From NCBI GenBank assembly GCA_017883165.1, contig JADGOC010000020.1, positions 1 through 37,928 on the forward strand: 37,928 nt of DNA. Direction: 5' to 3'. This DNA comes from Acidobacteriota bacterium. GTDB lineage: Bacteria > Acidobacteriota > Vicinamibacteria > Vicinamibacterales > CAVVIG01. Positions 30,759 to 37,928 of the stretch are shown here, one piece after another. Positions within the stretch are counted from its first letter, which is position 1. Every line of letters starts with the position of its first letter. The translations under genes and the position numbers were made by a program. Below the pieces are notes generated by a model. The model did not search any database. It was not told the origin of the DNA and was given only the letters and a program-made list of their open reading frames with translations.

Positions 30759-32038
30759 CGTGCGCCGGGATCACCGCGTCCGAGCCCGAGCTCCAACGCT
30801 TCCCGCATCTTCGCGAGGAACCGAAATGCGGTCATGCCGTTGGCGGCGCGGTGATCGTGGCTGAGCGCGAGCGTCATCATCGGCCGGATCGCGATGGCAT
30901 CGTCGATGACGACCGCCCGCTTGACGATGCCGGTCATGGCGAGAATCGCGACCTGGGGCTGCAGGATGAGCGGCGTGCCGCCGGTGCCGCCGAAGATGCC
31001 GGGATTGGTCAGCGTGAACGTGCCGCGCTCGAGATCGGCTGGCTGCAACTGCCGGGTGCGCGCACGTTCGGCCAGGCCGGCGATCGCGCGGGCGAGGCCC
31101 GCCAGCGAGAGCTCGTCGGCGCGCTGAACGACCGGGACGATGAGGTCGTCGTTGTCGCCGACCGCCACCGCGACGCCGAGGTTCACGTACGGCTTGAGCG
31201 CGAGCGCGTCACCGACAATCGACGCGTTCAGCTTTGGGAATGCCGCCAGCACACGCGTCAGCACGTGGGCGACGATCACGGTGTACGTCAACGGAGCGCC
31301 CACCTCATTCGCGACACGATCGCGGTCGCGAGCGATCCACGCGGCTGCCTGCGACATGTCGCACTCGGTGAACGACGTCACGTGCGGGCTGATTCGCGTC
31401 GTCCAGCTCATGCGCCGCGCGACCTGGCGCTGAATCGGTGACATCGGCACGATTTCGTCCTGCGGCGCCGGGGTGTACGCGAACTCGCGCGGGACCTCTC
31501 CGTCAGTCGTCGGCGCCAACCGGTTCGTCGCATCGCCGCCGCCGGCCGCGGCACCCTCGAGGTGGCGCCGCACATCTTGCTTGGTGATCCGGCCGCCGCG
31601 CCCGGAACCCGACACGTCGACAAGCGTATCGAGCGGCACGCCGCCGCGGCGCGCGCTCGCGAGCACCGCGGGGCTGAAGCTTCGGCCGCGTCCGGCCGCC
31701 GGCTGCTGATCCGCCGGCGCGTTGCGCCGCTCGAAGGTTACGGGCACGTGCGCGCCGCTGCCCTTGAAGTGGATCGCCGGCTCCCCGACGAGCGGTTCGA
31801 TCAGCGCGATCAGGCCGCCGACCGGGACGACGGTACCTTCGGGCGCGACGATCTGCCGGAGCACGCCGGCGCACGGCGCGGGCAGCTCCGTGTCGACCTT
31901 ATCGGTCGTGATTTCACACAGCGGCTCGTCGAGAGTGACGGCGGCGCCCGGAGCCTTCAGCCACCGGGCCACGGTGCCCTCGGTCAGCGACTCGCCCATC
32001 TGGGGCATCGTCACCTGGATGAAGTTCGGTTCGTCCAT
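30755..32038 (-). CDS. 2-oxoacid dehydrogenase E2 (dihydrolipoamide acyltransferase)
   Basis: The 427-residue protein has one lipoyl domain (lysine 47 in ITTDKVDTEL), a peripheral-subunit-binding domain (about residues 125-165), and the acyltransferase core (about 200-427). It moves the acyl group from lipoyl to CoA. The end of the core reads SHDHRAANG: histidine 396 is kept but the usual aspartate four residues later is Asn 400 (codon AAC). In the family the aspartate helps order the active site, so activity may be altered though not necessarily lost. The gene starts 12 bases after the E1 beta stop and ends in overlap with the transporter gene. No E3 gene is near; the housekeeping lipoamide dehydrogenase would serve. 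Confidence 0.93.
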   Translation of the reverse strand: MDEPNFIQVTMPQMGESLTEGTVARWLKAPGAAVTLDEPLCEITTDKVDTELPAPCAGVLRQIVAPEGTVVPVGGLIALIEPLVGEPAIHFKGSGAHVPVTFERRNAPADQQPAAGRGRSFSPAVLASARRGGVPLDTLVDVSGSGRGGRITKQDVRRHLEGAAAGGGDATNRLAPTTDGEVPREFAYTPAPQDEIVPMSPIQRQVARRMSWTTRISPHVTSFTECDMSQAAAWIARDRDRVANEVGAPLTYTVIVAHVLTRVLAAFPKLNASIVGDALALKPYVNLGVAVAVGDNDDLIVPVVQRADELSLAGLARAIAGLAERARTRQLQPADLERGTFTLTNPGIFGGTGGTPLILQPQVAILAMTGIVKRAVVIDDAIAIRPMMTLALSHDHRAANGMTAFRFLAKMREALELGLGRGDPGAR

Positions 32039-32050
32039 CGGTTTCCGGGC

Positions 32051-33022
32051 TCAGTACTCGAGGACATCAACGGCCGCACGGTAGATCTTGTCGGCGCTCG
32101 GCAGCACGGCATCCTCGAGCGGCGGCGAGAACGGAATGGGCACATCCATGCTGGCGACGCGGACGACGGGCGCATCGAGATCGTCGAAGGCTTCCTGCGC
32201 GATGATCGCGGCGACCTCGCCGCCGAAGCCGCCCGTCAGGTGCGCCTCGTACACGACGAGCGCGCGCGACGTCTTGCGGACGCTGTCGAGGAAGCACTTC
32301 TTGTCGAGCGGCACGAGCGTCCGCAGATCGATCACCTCGCATTCGGCGCCGTCCTTCGCGAGCCGCTCGGCGGCTGCGAGCGAGTCGTGGACCATGGCGC
32401 CATAGGTCACGATGGTCAGGTCGCGGCCTTCGCGCTTCACGTCCGCGCACCCCAACGGGATGACGTAGTCGTCGTCCGGGAGCTGCTCGCGGATCCGGCG
32501 ATACAGATGCTTGTGCTCGAAGTACATGACCGGGTTGTTGTCGCGAATCGCCGACTTCAGCAGACCCTTGGCATCGTAGGGCGTCGATGGCTGGACGACC
32601 TTCAGCCCTGGCACGTGCGTGAACCACGCTTCGGGGTTCTGGGAATGGAACGGTCCGCCGCGAAAGCCGCCGCCTGATGGACAGCGAAAGACCACCGGCA
32701 CGGGCGTGCCCCATCGGTAGTATGCCTTCGCCGCGAAGTTCACGATCTGGTCGAACGCGCACGTGACGAAGTCGGCGAACTGAAATTCGACGACGGGGCG
32801 GAATCCTTCGATGGCGGCGGCGCATGCCGCGCCGACGAAGCCGCTTTCGCTGATCGGCGTGTCGATCACGCGGTCGCTGCCGAACTCGTCGAGAAACCCC
32901 CTCGTGATCTTGAAGGCGCCGCCGAAGACGCCGATGTCTTCTCCGAGGAGAATGACACGGGAGTCCCGGCGCATTTCCTCGCGAAGCGCCTGAGAAATCG
33001 CGTCAAGGTAGGTCGTCGTCAT
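32051..33022 (-). CDS. 2-oxoacid dehydrogenase E1 beta subunit
   Basis: The 323-residue protein carries the pyrimidine-binding half of the thiamine diphosphate site (LGEDIGVFGGAFKIT, with the conserved Glu) and the C-terminal transketolase-like half. PFHSQNPEAWF and FEHKHLYRRI resemble branched-chain 2-oxoacid dehydrogenases more than pyruvate ones, so isoleucine/valine/leucine-derived acids are a reasonable guess. ATG 33022 has GGTGAG about nine bases upstream and the usual family N-terminus; ATG 33046 overlaps the E1 alpha stop (TGATG) and would add eight residues. It is made with E1 alpha as a heterotetramer. Confidence 0.92.
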   Translation of the reverse strand: MTTTYLDAISQALREEMRRDSRVILLGEDIGVFGGAFKITRGFLDEFGSDRVIDTPISESGFVGAACAAAIEGFRPVVEFQFADFVTCAFDQIVNFAAKAYYRWGTPVPVVFRCPSGGGFRGGPFHSQNPEAWFTHVPGLKVVQPSTPYDAKGLLKSAIRDNNPVMYFEHKHLYRRIREQLPDDDYVIPLGCADVKREGRDLTIVTYGAMVHDSLAAAERLAKDGAECEVIDLRTLVPLDKKCFLDSVRKTSRALVVYEAHLTGGFGGEVAAIIAQEAFDDLDAPVVRVASMDVPIPFSPPLEDAVLPSADKIYRAAVDVLEY

Positions 33023-33045
33023 ACCCATCGTCTCACCGGCAGCCA

Positions 33046-34074
33046 TCAGTCCGCGTACAGCCGCCAGGCGACCTTCTCCGGCGACGGGTAGGGCACGGAC
33101 TCGGCGTACTGCACGGCCTCTTCCACCAGGGCCGTGCATTCCGCGTCGATCGCAGACAGCTGATCGCTCGTCATTCCCCCGCCGTGCTGCAGGTAGTCGA
33201 TGTACATCCGAAGCGGATCGCGCCGCTCCCAGAACGCGCGAAGGCCGGCGGGGACGTAGCTCATGTCGTCGTGCTCGCCGTGGCCGCGCTGCCGGAACGT
33301 CTTGAACTCGACGAGGTACGGCCCAAGACCCTGACGCGCGTGCTCGATGGCCCGTCGTGCGACCCGGCGCACCTCGAAGATGTCGTTCCCGAACGCGATC
33401 TCACCTGGGATGTTGAACGCGGGGGCGCGATCCGCCACGTTCTTGACCGGCATCTCGTCGGACACGGGCGTGGAGTACGCGAAGCCGTTGTTCGCGACGA
33501 TGATGACGAGGGGCAGCTTGTGGATGGCCGCGAAGTTGATGCCCTCGTAGAAATCGCCAGGGCTCGTCGCGCCTTCACCCGTGAACGCGACGTAGACGCG
33601 CGGCTCGCGCCGCAGCTTGAACGCGAGCGCGTAGCCGGCGCCCGACGGGAGCCACGATCCCATCGGCGCGTTCGCGTACGGCGCGAGGCCGTACCGCTCG
33701 AGATCGGCGAGGAACAATCCGAGATCGCGGCCGTGCGACGGCGGCACGTCCTTGCCGAACCAGCGCGCCATAACGTGTTTCGGCTCGACGCCCCTGTAGA
33801 ACCACGCCGCCAGCTCGCGGGACACGGAGTTGAAGTAGTCGCGAGGCTGCATCACGCTGGCGACGCCGGTCGCGATCGCTTCCTGGCCGGTGCCGAGGTA
33901 CGCCGCGCCGAGAATGCCGCCCTGTCGATACAGCGCCGCGAGCTTCTGCTCGAACGTGCGGGTGAGCCGCATGACGCGGTACCACGTCAGGAGGTCCTCC
34001 CGCGCCACCAGTTCGACCGGCGCGATCGCCGTGCGATCCAGGGCGGGATCGAGGTAGATGGGCTCCGTGTGCAT
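33046..34074 (-). CDS. 2-oxoacid dehydrogenase E1 alpha subunit
   Basis: The 342-residue protein has the thiamine diphosphate motif: GEGATSPGD at residues 166-174 and the closing NN at 195-196. The GTGQEAIATG block (61-70), SREL block and the RGHGEHDD segment near 275 follow the family order for branched-chain and acetoin-type dehydrogenases. It decarboxylates the 2-oxoacid and loads the lipoyl arm of E2. ATG 34074 has no strong ribosome-binding site, but the residues just after it (HTEPIYLDP) are a sensible N-terminus. It is the first gene of a four-gene operon and is divergent from the metallopeptidase gene. Confidence 0.93.
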   Translation of the reverse strand: MHTEPIYLDPALDRTAIAPVELVAREDLLTWYRVMRLTRTFEQKLAALYRQGGILGAAYLGTGQEAIATGVASVMQPRDYFNSVSRELAAWFYRGVEPKHVMARWFGKDVPPSHGRDLGLFLADLERYGLAPYANAPMGSWLPSGAGYALAFKLRREPRVYVAFTGEGATSPGDFYEGINFAAIHKLPLVIIVANNGFAYSTPVSDEMPVKNVADRAPAFNIPGEIAFGNDIFEVRRVARRAIEHARQGLGPYLVEFKTFRQRGHGEHDDMSYVPAGLRAFWERRDPLRMYIDYLQHGGGMTSDQLSAIDAECTALVEEAVQYAESVPYPSPEKVAWRLYAD

Positions 34075-34161
34075 GTGATTCGGATGGTGACGCCGCGCGA
34101 TCCGCACATCGGCGCCGCCGATTCGCGCTAGTATATCGATACCGTACGGATAAACACGAGC
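34075..34161. promoter_or_regulatory. Divergent promoter region of E1 alpha and metallopeptidase genes
   Basis: This 87-base gap holds a minus-strand TATACT (-10 like) within GATATACTAG near 34128-34137, preceded by CCGTACGG and TATCGATA, two short perfect palindromes. A TGTTTA lies 15 bases upstream of TATACT and could be a weak -35. It is the only place for promoters of the two divergent genes. Confidence 0.4.
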
Positions 34162-35961
34162 GTGCATCCGATCACGAGCGTTGCCTTCCTCCTTCTTCTG
34201 GCGGCGAGTCCCGTCGCGCAACAGGACCAGCCACCAACGCCCAATCTCATCATCCTCTCGGATACAGGACAGCAGCACGACGGACGGCCCATCGTCGTGC
34301 GCGCGTCCCAACCCGAGCATCTGGCCGTTCTCACACGCGGGTACTCGGGACGCCTGTTGCGCCTGTATCGACTGGCGCAGCGCTACGCGCATCCGGAACG
34401 CGAGCGTCAACCCGCATACTTGCTGTTGTCCGACAATGAGGGCGGCTTTCCCCGATTCGGGTTCGAACTTGATGGCAAGGTCTACCCGGACACCGCCTAC
34501 GTCGATCTGCACCGGCGCAGCGATCTCTCGGGATGGGCTGGCGCGATGGATCAGATCTTTCCCCACGAGCTGCTGCACATCATCGTTAAGACGCTGGCCG
34601 GCGAGGCGCCGGACGGGCACGCGAGTCAGGTGCACGCGATCGCGGTGCAGACCGACCGCGTCACTGCGTTCAACGAAGGGTTCGCGGAGCACGGGCAGCT
34701 GATGGCGATCGACGCCGAGGACGGCGTGCCCGAGACGCACGCGCTGGCGACGGATATCGCCGCGCTCGATCGCGCCCGCGACCAGTTCGATGCTTACGGT
34801 CGCGCGATGACCGCGCGATGGTCGATCGCTCCCAAGGCGCGGATGACGTTCCCGATGTGGTTCAGTCACGCGGAACAGGCCATGCGCTATCACGCCGTGA
34901 AGGCAGATCTCTTCGCGCGCGAGGCGGATGTGCCGGATCGTCTCTACAGCAACCGGACGGCGTACGACGCGTATCTGATCGAGAACGTCATGCCCGGACG
35001 GCCCGACGGACCGCCGAAGTCCGCCGCGCGCATGCTCGCGAGCGAAGGGGTCGTCAGCGCGCTGTTCTATCGGCTCGTGAACGCGCCGCCGATCCGCAAC
35101 AGCGTCCGCGACGAGCCCTTCTATGCGCGATTCGGCGTGCTCCCGAGCGCGATCGACCCGCTCGACAACGCCTATCTGAAGGTCTTCGCCGCCATTCACG
35201 AGGGCCGCTACGACACCGGATCGGTGTTCGCGGCCTATGGCCGACTGTTTCCCGACGAGCGCGACGCCGTGGAGGAAGTCCGGCGCGAGACGATGCTCGG
35301 ACAGGACGAGCGGCCCGCACCGGAGTTGTGGCTGCTGAATGAGGCGTTCAAGGAGGGCACATCGCTCTTCGATCAGTATCGGGCCCTTCCGAGGGCGCAC
35401 GCGTTCGATCTCAACGCCGGCTCGCGGACCGATTTCGCGGCCATCCGCGGGGTGGGACCGCAGCTCGCGTCGGCCATCATCGCGGATGCCCCGTACACGT
35501 CGATTGACGATCTCCAGCGTGTGCAGGGCATGACGCCTGATCTCGTCGGAAGATTCCGCGAGATGAAACGCGCGATGGACGCCCCTCCCGCGCCAGGCAC
35601 GTCGAATGAAGGCGGGCTCACGCTGAAGCGGATCATGCTTCCGTACTTGTGGCGCGCGCTCGCGATCTGGGCGATCTGCGCGCTCGCGGCAGCCGCGCTG
35701 TATCGCGCGGCGCGGCGTCGGTCGTGGTGGCGCCTCCTGTTGAACGGCCTCGGTGCGGCGCTGGTCGGGCTCATCACGGGATGGACGCTCGACACGGGCA
35801 ACGGCCTGCTCGCGCTGGCCGTTCCCATCGCGCTATTCGGCGTGCCCGGCGCGATGCTCACGCTGTGGCGATCGCGCTCGCTGCGCGAAGCCGGCATGGT
35901 GATGGGCGCCTGGGTGCTGGCCAGCGTCGCAGCCGCTCTGGCCGTCCGGCCGCTCGGCTGA
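34162..35961 (+). CDS. Secreted gluzincin-like metallopeptidase with ComEA-type HhH domain and membrane tail
   Basis: The 599-residue protein starts at GTG 34162 with a signal peptide (about residues 1-20, ending SPVAQQ). HELLH at 135-139 and NEGFAEH at 171-177 form an HExxH...E zinc site, as in gluzincins. A helix-hairpin-helix pair follows at about 416-468 (DLNAGSRTDFAAIRGVG and SIDDLQRVQGM), like the DNA-binding ComEA domain. Four hydrophobic helices close the chain (about 490-595). I know no named family with this order. The active part would lie outside the cytoplasm, and the HhH domain next to the membrane might bind DNA or simply serve as a protein contact. It stands alone, convergent with the permease gene. 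Confidence 0.78.
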   Translation: MHPITSVAFLLLLAASPVAQQDQPPTPNLIILSDTGQQHDGRPIVVRASQPEHLAVLTRGYSGRLLRLYRLAQRYAHPERERQPAYLLLSDNEGGFPRFGFELDGKVYPDTAYVDLHRRSDLSGWAGAMDQIFPHELLHIIVKTLAGEAPDGHASQVHAIAVQTDRVTAFNEGFAEHGQLMAIDAEDGVPETHALATDIAALDRARDQFDAYGRAMTARWSIAPKARMTFPMWFSHAEQAMRYHAVKADLFAREADVPDRLYSNRTAYDAYLIENVMPGRPDGPPKSAARMLASEGVVSALFYRLVNAPPIRNSVRDEPFYARFGVLPSAIDPLDNAYLKVFAAIHEGRYDTGSVFAAYGRLFPDERDAVEEVRRETMLGQDERPAPELWLLNEAFKEGTSLFDQYRALPRAHAFDLNAGSRTDFAAIRGVGPQLASAIIADAPYTSIDDLQRVQGMTPDLVGRFREMKRAMDAPPAPGTSNEGGLTLKRIMLPYLWRALAIWAICALAAAALYRAARRRSWWRLLLNGLGAALVGLITGWTLDTGNGLLALAVPIALFGVPGAMLTLWRSRSLREAGMVMGAWVLASVAAALAVRPLG

Positions 35962-35987
35962 GTGGTGTCCCGCCATCGCCCGGTCTT

Positions 35988-37928
35988 CTATTCCTGTCGC
36001 AGCGCCTGGGTCGGATCGAGCGCCGCCGCCCGGCGCGCCGGCAGGTAGGTGGCCACGAGCGACACGAGTACCAGCAGTGCCGCCGTGCCCGCGAAGCTGA
36101 CGCCATCGGTGGCGCTGACCCCGATGAGCAGGCTCTTGAACAGCCGCGTGATCGCGAAGGCGCCGGCGAGCCCGAACGCCACGCCGGCCAGCGTGAGGGC
36201 GAGGCTCTGCTTCAGCACGAGCGTCGCGATGTCCAGCCGATTCGCGCCGAGCGCCATCCGCATGCCGATCTCCGGCGTCCGCTGCGCCACCGTCGCGGCG
36301 ACGACGCCGTAGAGCCCCACCATCGCCAGCAGCAGCGCCAGCGCGCCGAACGCGCCGAGCATGCCCGCGATGTTCCGCTGCAGGACGGTGGCGAGCTGAA
36401 GATGCTCGGCGATCGTCCGGATTTCGTAGAGCGGCACGTTCACGTCGAGCGCTCGCACGGCCTGCTGAACCGCCGAGACGATGGCGCCGGGGTTGCCGGC
36501 GGTCTTCACGAAGAGCACGGTATCCGCCTGATACCACTGCGGGCCGGAGATGTACAGATACGGGCGCGGCGTTTCCGTGATCCACGTGTACTTGCCGTCC
36601 CTGGCGACGCCGACGATCTCGACGGTGCGAGCACCCAGATGGATCCGTCCGCCGATCGGGCTGCGGCCGTCGAAGTACCGGCGCGCCAGCGTCTCGTTGA
36701 TGATGCCCACATCCGGCATACCGGGGGTGTCGCGATCGGTGAACTCGCGGCCTTCCACGAGCGCGATGCCCATCGTCCGCAAATAGTCCGAGCCGATCCG
36801 GCTGGAGTCGACGATGACCTGTTCGTTCGGCTGCGGCGTGTACCCGTCGATCCGCACGGCAATGTCGCCGATGCTCCAGAAGATCAGCGGCACGCGGCTG
36901 GCGAGCGTGGCCGCTTCGACGCCGGGGATCGTGCGGACGCGGGTCAGCAGGTCGCGGTAGAACGCGCGTCCGTGAGACTCGTCGTATCCCGACGGCGCCA
37001 GATCGATCGAGGCCAGCAGACCATTTCGAGTCGAGAAGCCCGGGTCGGCGGTCTGCGCGTTCCGCAGCGTCCGCATGAACAGGCTCGCCGAGACGAGGAG
37101 CACGAGCGAGCCCGCGACCTGCGCCATGACGAGGCCGCGACGCATCCGCGCGCGCGGGGGCGACGCGGTAACCGACGCCGTCGATGCTTTGAGCGCCGAC
37201 AGCATCGTCGATGCGGTGTGCTGCAGCGCCGGCGCGAGCCCGAAGGCCAGCGCACTGAGCGCCGTCACGATCATCGTGAACGCCAGAACCGGCGCGGTCA
37301 GCGGCGACTCGAGCACCAGAGGGATCGGCATCGGCGGCACGAGCGCGGTCATGAGGCTGCCGGTCCAGTACGCGATGAGGAGACCGGCCGCTCCTCCGGC
37401 AGCCGCGAGCAGCGCGCTCTCCGTGAGCAGTTGCTGCACCAGCCGGCGCCGGCTCGCGCCGAGCGCCAGCCGGACGGCGGTCTCGCGCTGGCGATCCACG
37501 GCGCGCGTCAGCAGCAGGTTGGCGACGTTCGCGCACGCGATCAGCAGGACGACAGCCGCGGACGCCATGGCCACGGTGAGGCCGGGCAGCATCGCGGCGC
37601 CGGATCGGCCGGGCGCCCGCCACATCTCATACAGGCGCACGGAACGGTCCTGGTCTTCAGCGTAGGTGGCCGCCAGGTTGCGGCCGATCACGTCGAGATC
37701 GGCTTGCACGCGCTCGATCGCGGCTCCACGCTTCAGCCTGACCATCGACTGCAGGAACGCCGAGCTGCGCGCCGTCAGACGATCTCCGGCCATGATCGCC
37801 GGCTGCATCATCATCGGCACCCAGAGATCCATGGAGAGGAATGGCTCGTTGCCGCGGAAGGCCGGGCCGGCGACACCGATGACCGTGAACGCGTGGCCGT
37901 TGAGCGTCACGATGCGGCCGAGCACGTT
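35988..37928 (-). CDS. MacB/FtsX-type ABC permease, acidobacterial orphan type (partial)
   Basis: The frame is open to the window edge at 37928 and ends at 35988, giving 646 codons of the C-terminal part; the start is outside. A MacB-like periplasmic domain (up to about residue 90) is followed by an FtsX helix bundle with ANVANLLLTRAVDRQRE and LALGASRRRLVQQLL, a second periplasmic domain (about 285-495), and a second FtsX bundle with MALGANRLDI near the end. This two-bundle design without an ATPase is the ADOP family, abundant in Acidobacteriota. Such proteins likely work in export or efflux with an ATPase made elsewhere; the substrate is unknown. No ABC ATPase gene is visible in the window. 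Confidence 0.9.
   Translation of the reverse strand, partial: NVLGRIVTLNGHAFTVIGVAGPAFRGNEPFLSMDLWVPMMMQPAIMAGDRLTARSSAFLQSMVRLKRGAAIERVQADLDVIGRNLAATYAEDQDRSVRLYEMWRAPGRSGAAMLPGLTVAMASAAVVLLIACANVANLLLTRAVDRQRETAVRLALGASRRRLVQQLLTESALLAAAGGAAGLLIAYWTGSLMTALVPPMPIPLVLESPLTAPVLAFTMIVTALSALAFGLAPALQHTASTMLSALKASTASVTASPPRARMRRGLVMAQVAGSLVLLVSASLFMRTLRNAQTADPGFSTRNGLLASIDLAPSGYDESHGRAFYRDLLTRVRTIPGVEAATLASRVPLIFWSIGDIAVRIDGYTPQPNEQVIVDSSRIGSDYLRTMGIALVEGREFTDRDTPGMPDVGIINETLARRYFDGRSPIGGRIHLGARTVEIVGVARDGKYTWITETPRPYLYISGPQWYQADTVLFVKTAGNPGAIVSAVQQAVRALDVNVPLYEIRTIAEHLQLATVLQRNIAGMLGAFGALALLLAMVGLYGVVAATVAQRTPEIGMRMALGANRLDIATLVLKQSLALTLAGVAFGLAGAFAITRLFKSLLIGVSATDGVSFAGTAALLVLVSLVATYLPARRAAALDPTQALRQE

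Noticed and set aside
1-37928. tRNA, rRNA, CRISPR or insertion sequences
   Set aside because: None was seen: no repeat-spacer pattern, no transposase frame with terminal repeats, and no RNA gene pattern that I could recognise by eye.

Overview
The window looks like a chromosomal stretch of a high-GC, didermic bacterium, most likely an Acidobacteriota member near Vicinamibacteria. This is inferred from gene content: an MacB-type 'orphan' permease of the kind expanded in Acidobacteriota, a decaheme cytochrome/PioB-type porin pair, a GumC/Wzz exopolysaccharide protein and a Spinster-type MFS. No rRNA, tRNA, CRISPR, insertion sequence or phage gene was seen. No gene-free stretch exceeds 300 bases; the largest gaps (1513-1779, 6320-6573, 29130-29414) hold only inverted repeats and one possible small ORF.

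Layout. 1-1512 (minus): secreted carboxypeptidase-regulatory-like protein followed by a Wzz/GumC-type protein cut by the window edge. 1780-5397: DUF3810 membrane metalloprotease-like protein, truA, and an FHA-GAF-PP2C (SpoIIE) phosphatase. 5375-6319 (minus): small membrane proteins and an XRE regulator behind a palindromic operator. 6444-9546 (plus): a possible small peptide, a lipoprotein, then a coupled three-gene unit with a B12-binding radical SAM protein between two small four-helix membrane proteins. 9586-13337 (minus): a corrinoid methyl-transfer cluster (MttB-superfamily methyltransferase, activation-domain protein, corrinoid protein, homocysteine methyltransferase). 13419-15929 (minus): hybrid sensor kinase.

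The centrepiece is 16093-29129, all on the minus strand. An OmpR-type regulator and sensor kinase are followed by a decaheme cytochrome and a large MtrB/PioB-like outer-membrane barrel. After a strong hairpin comes a six-gene operon: two monoheme cytochromes, a pentaheme cytochrome, a Tat-exported molybdopterin-oxidoreductase-like protein, a four-cluster ferredoxin and an NrfD protein carrying four extra cytochrome c domains. Together they would carry electrons between the quinone pool and the outer membrane through 21 predicted haem sites. The quinone module resembles Qrc and alternative complex III but matches neither exactly. A nearly identical 40-bp element containing a 28-bp perfect repeat lies upstream of both cytochrome operons. 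It contains a TTAAC direct repeat with 10-bp period, as OmpR-family regulators often bind, and one copy overlaps the end of the sensor kinase gene. This is the strongest candidate for an undescribed system here.

29415-34074 (minus) is a 2-oxoacid dehydrogenase operon (E1 alpha, E1 beta, E2) translationally coupled to an MFS transporter. 34162-35961 (plus) encodes a secreted gluzincin-like protein with a ComEA-type helix-hairpin-helix domain. 35988-37928 (minus) is the C-terminal part of a MacB/FtsX-type permease cut by the window edge.
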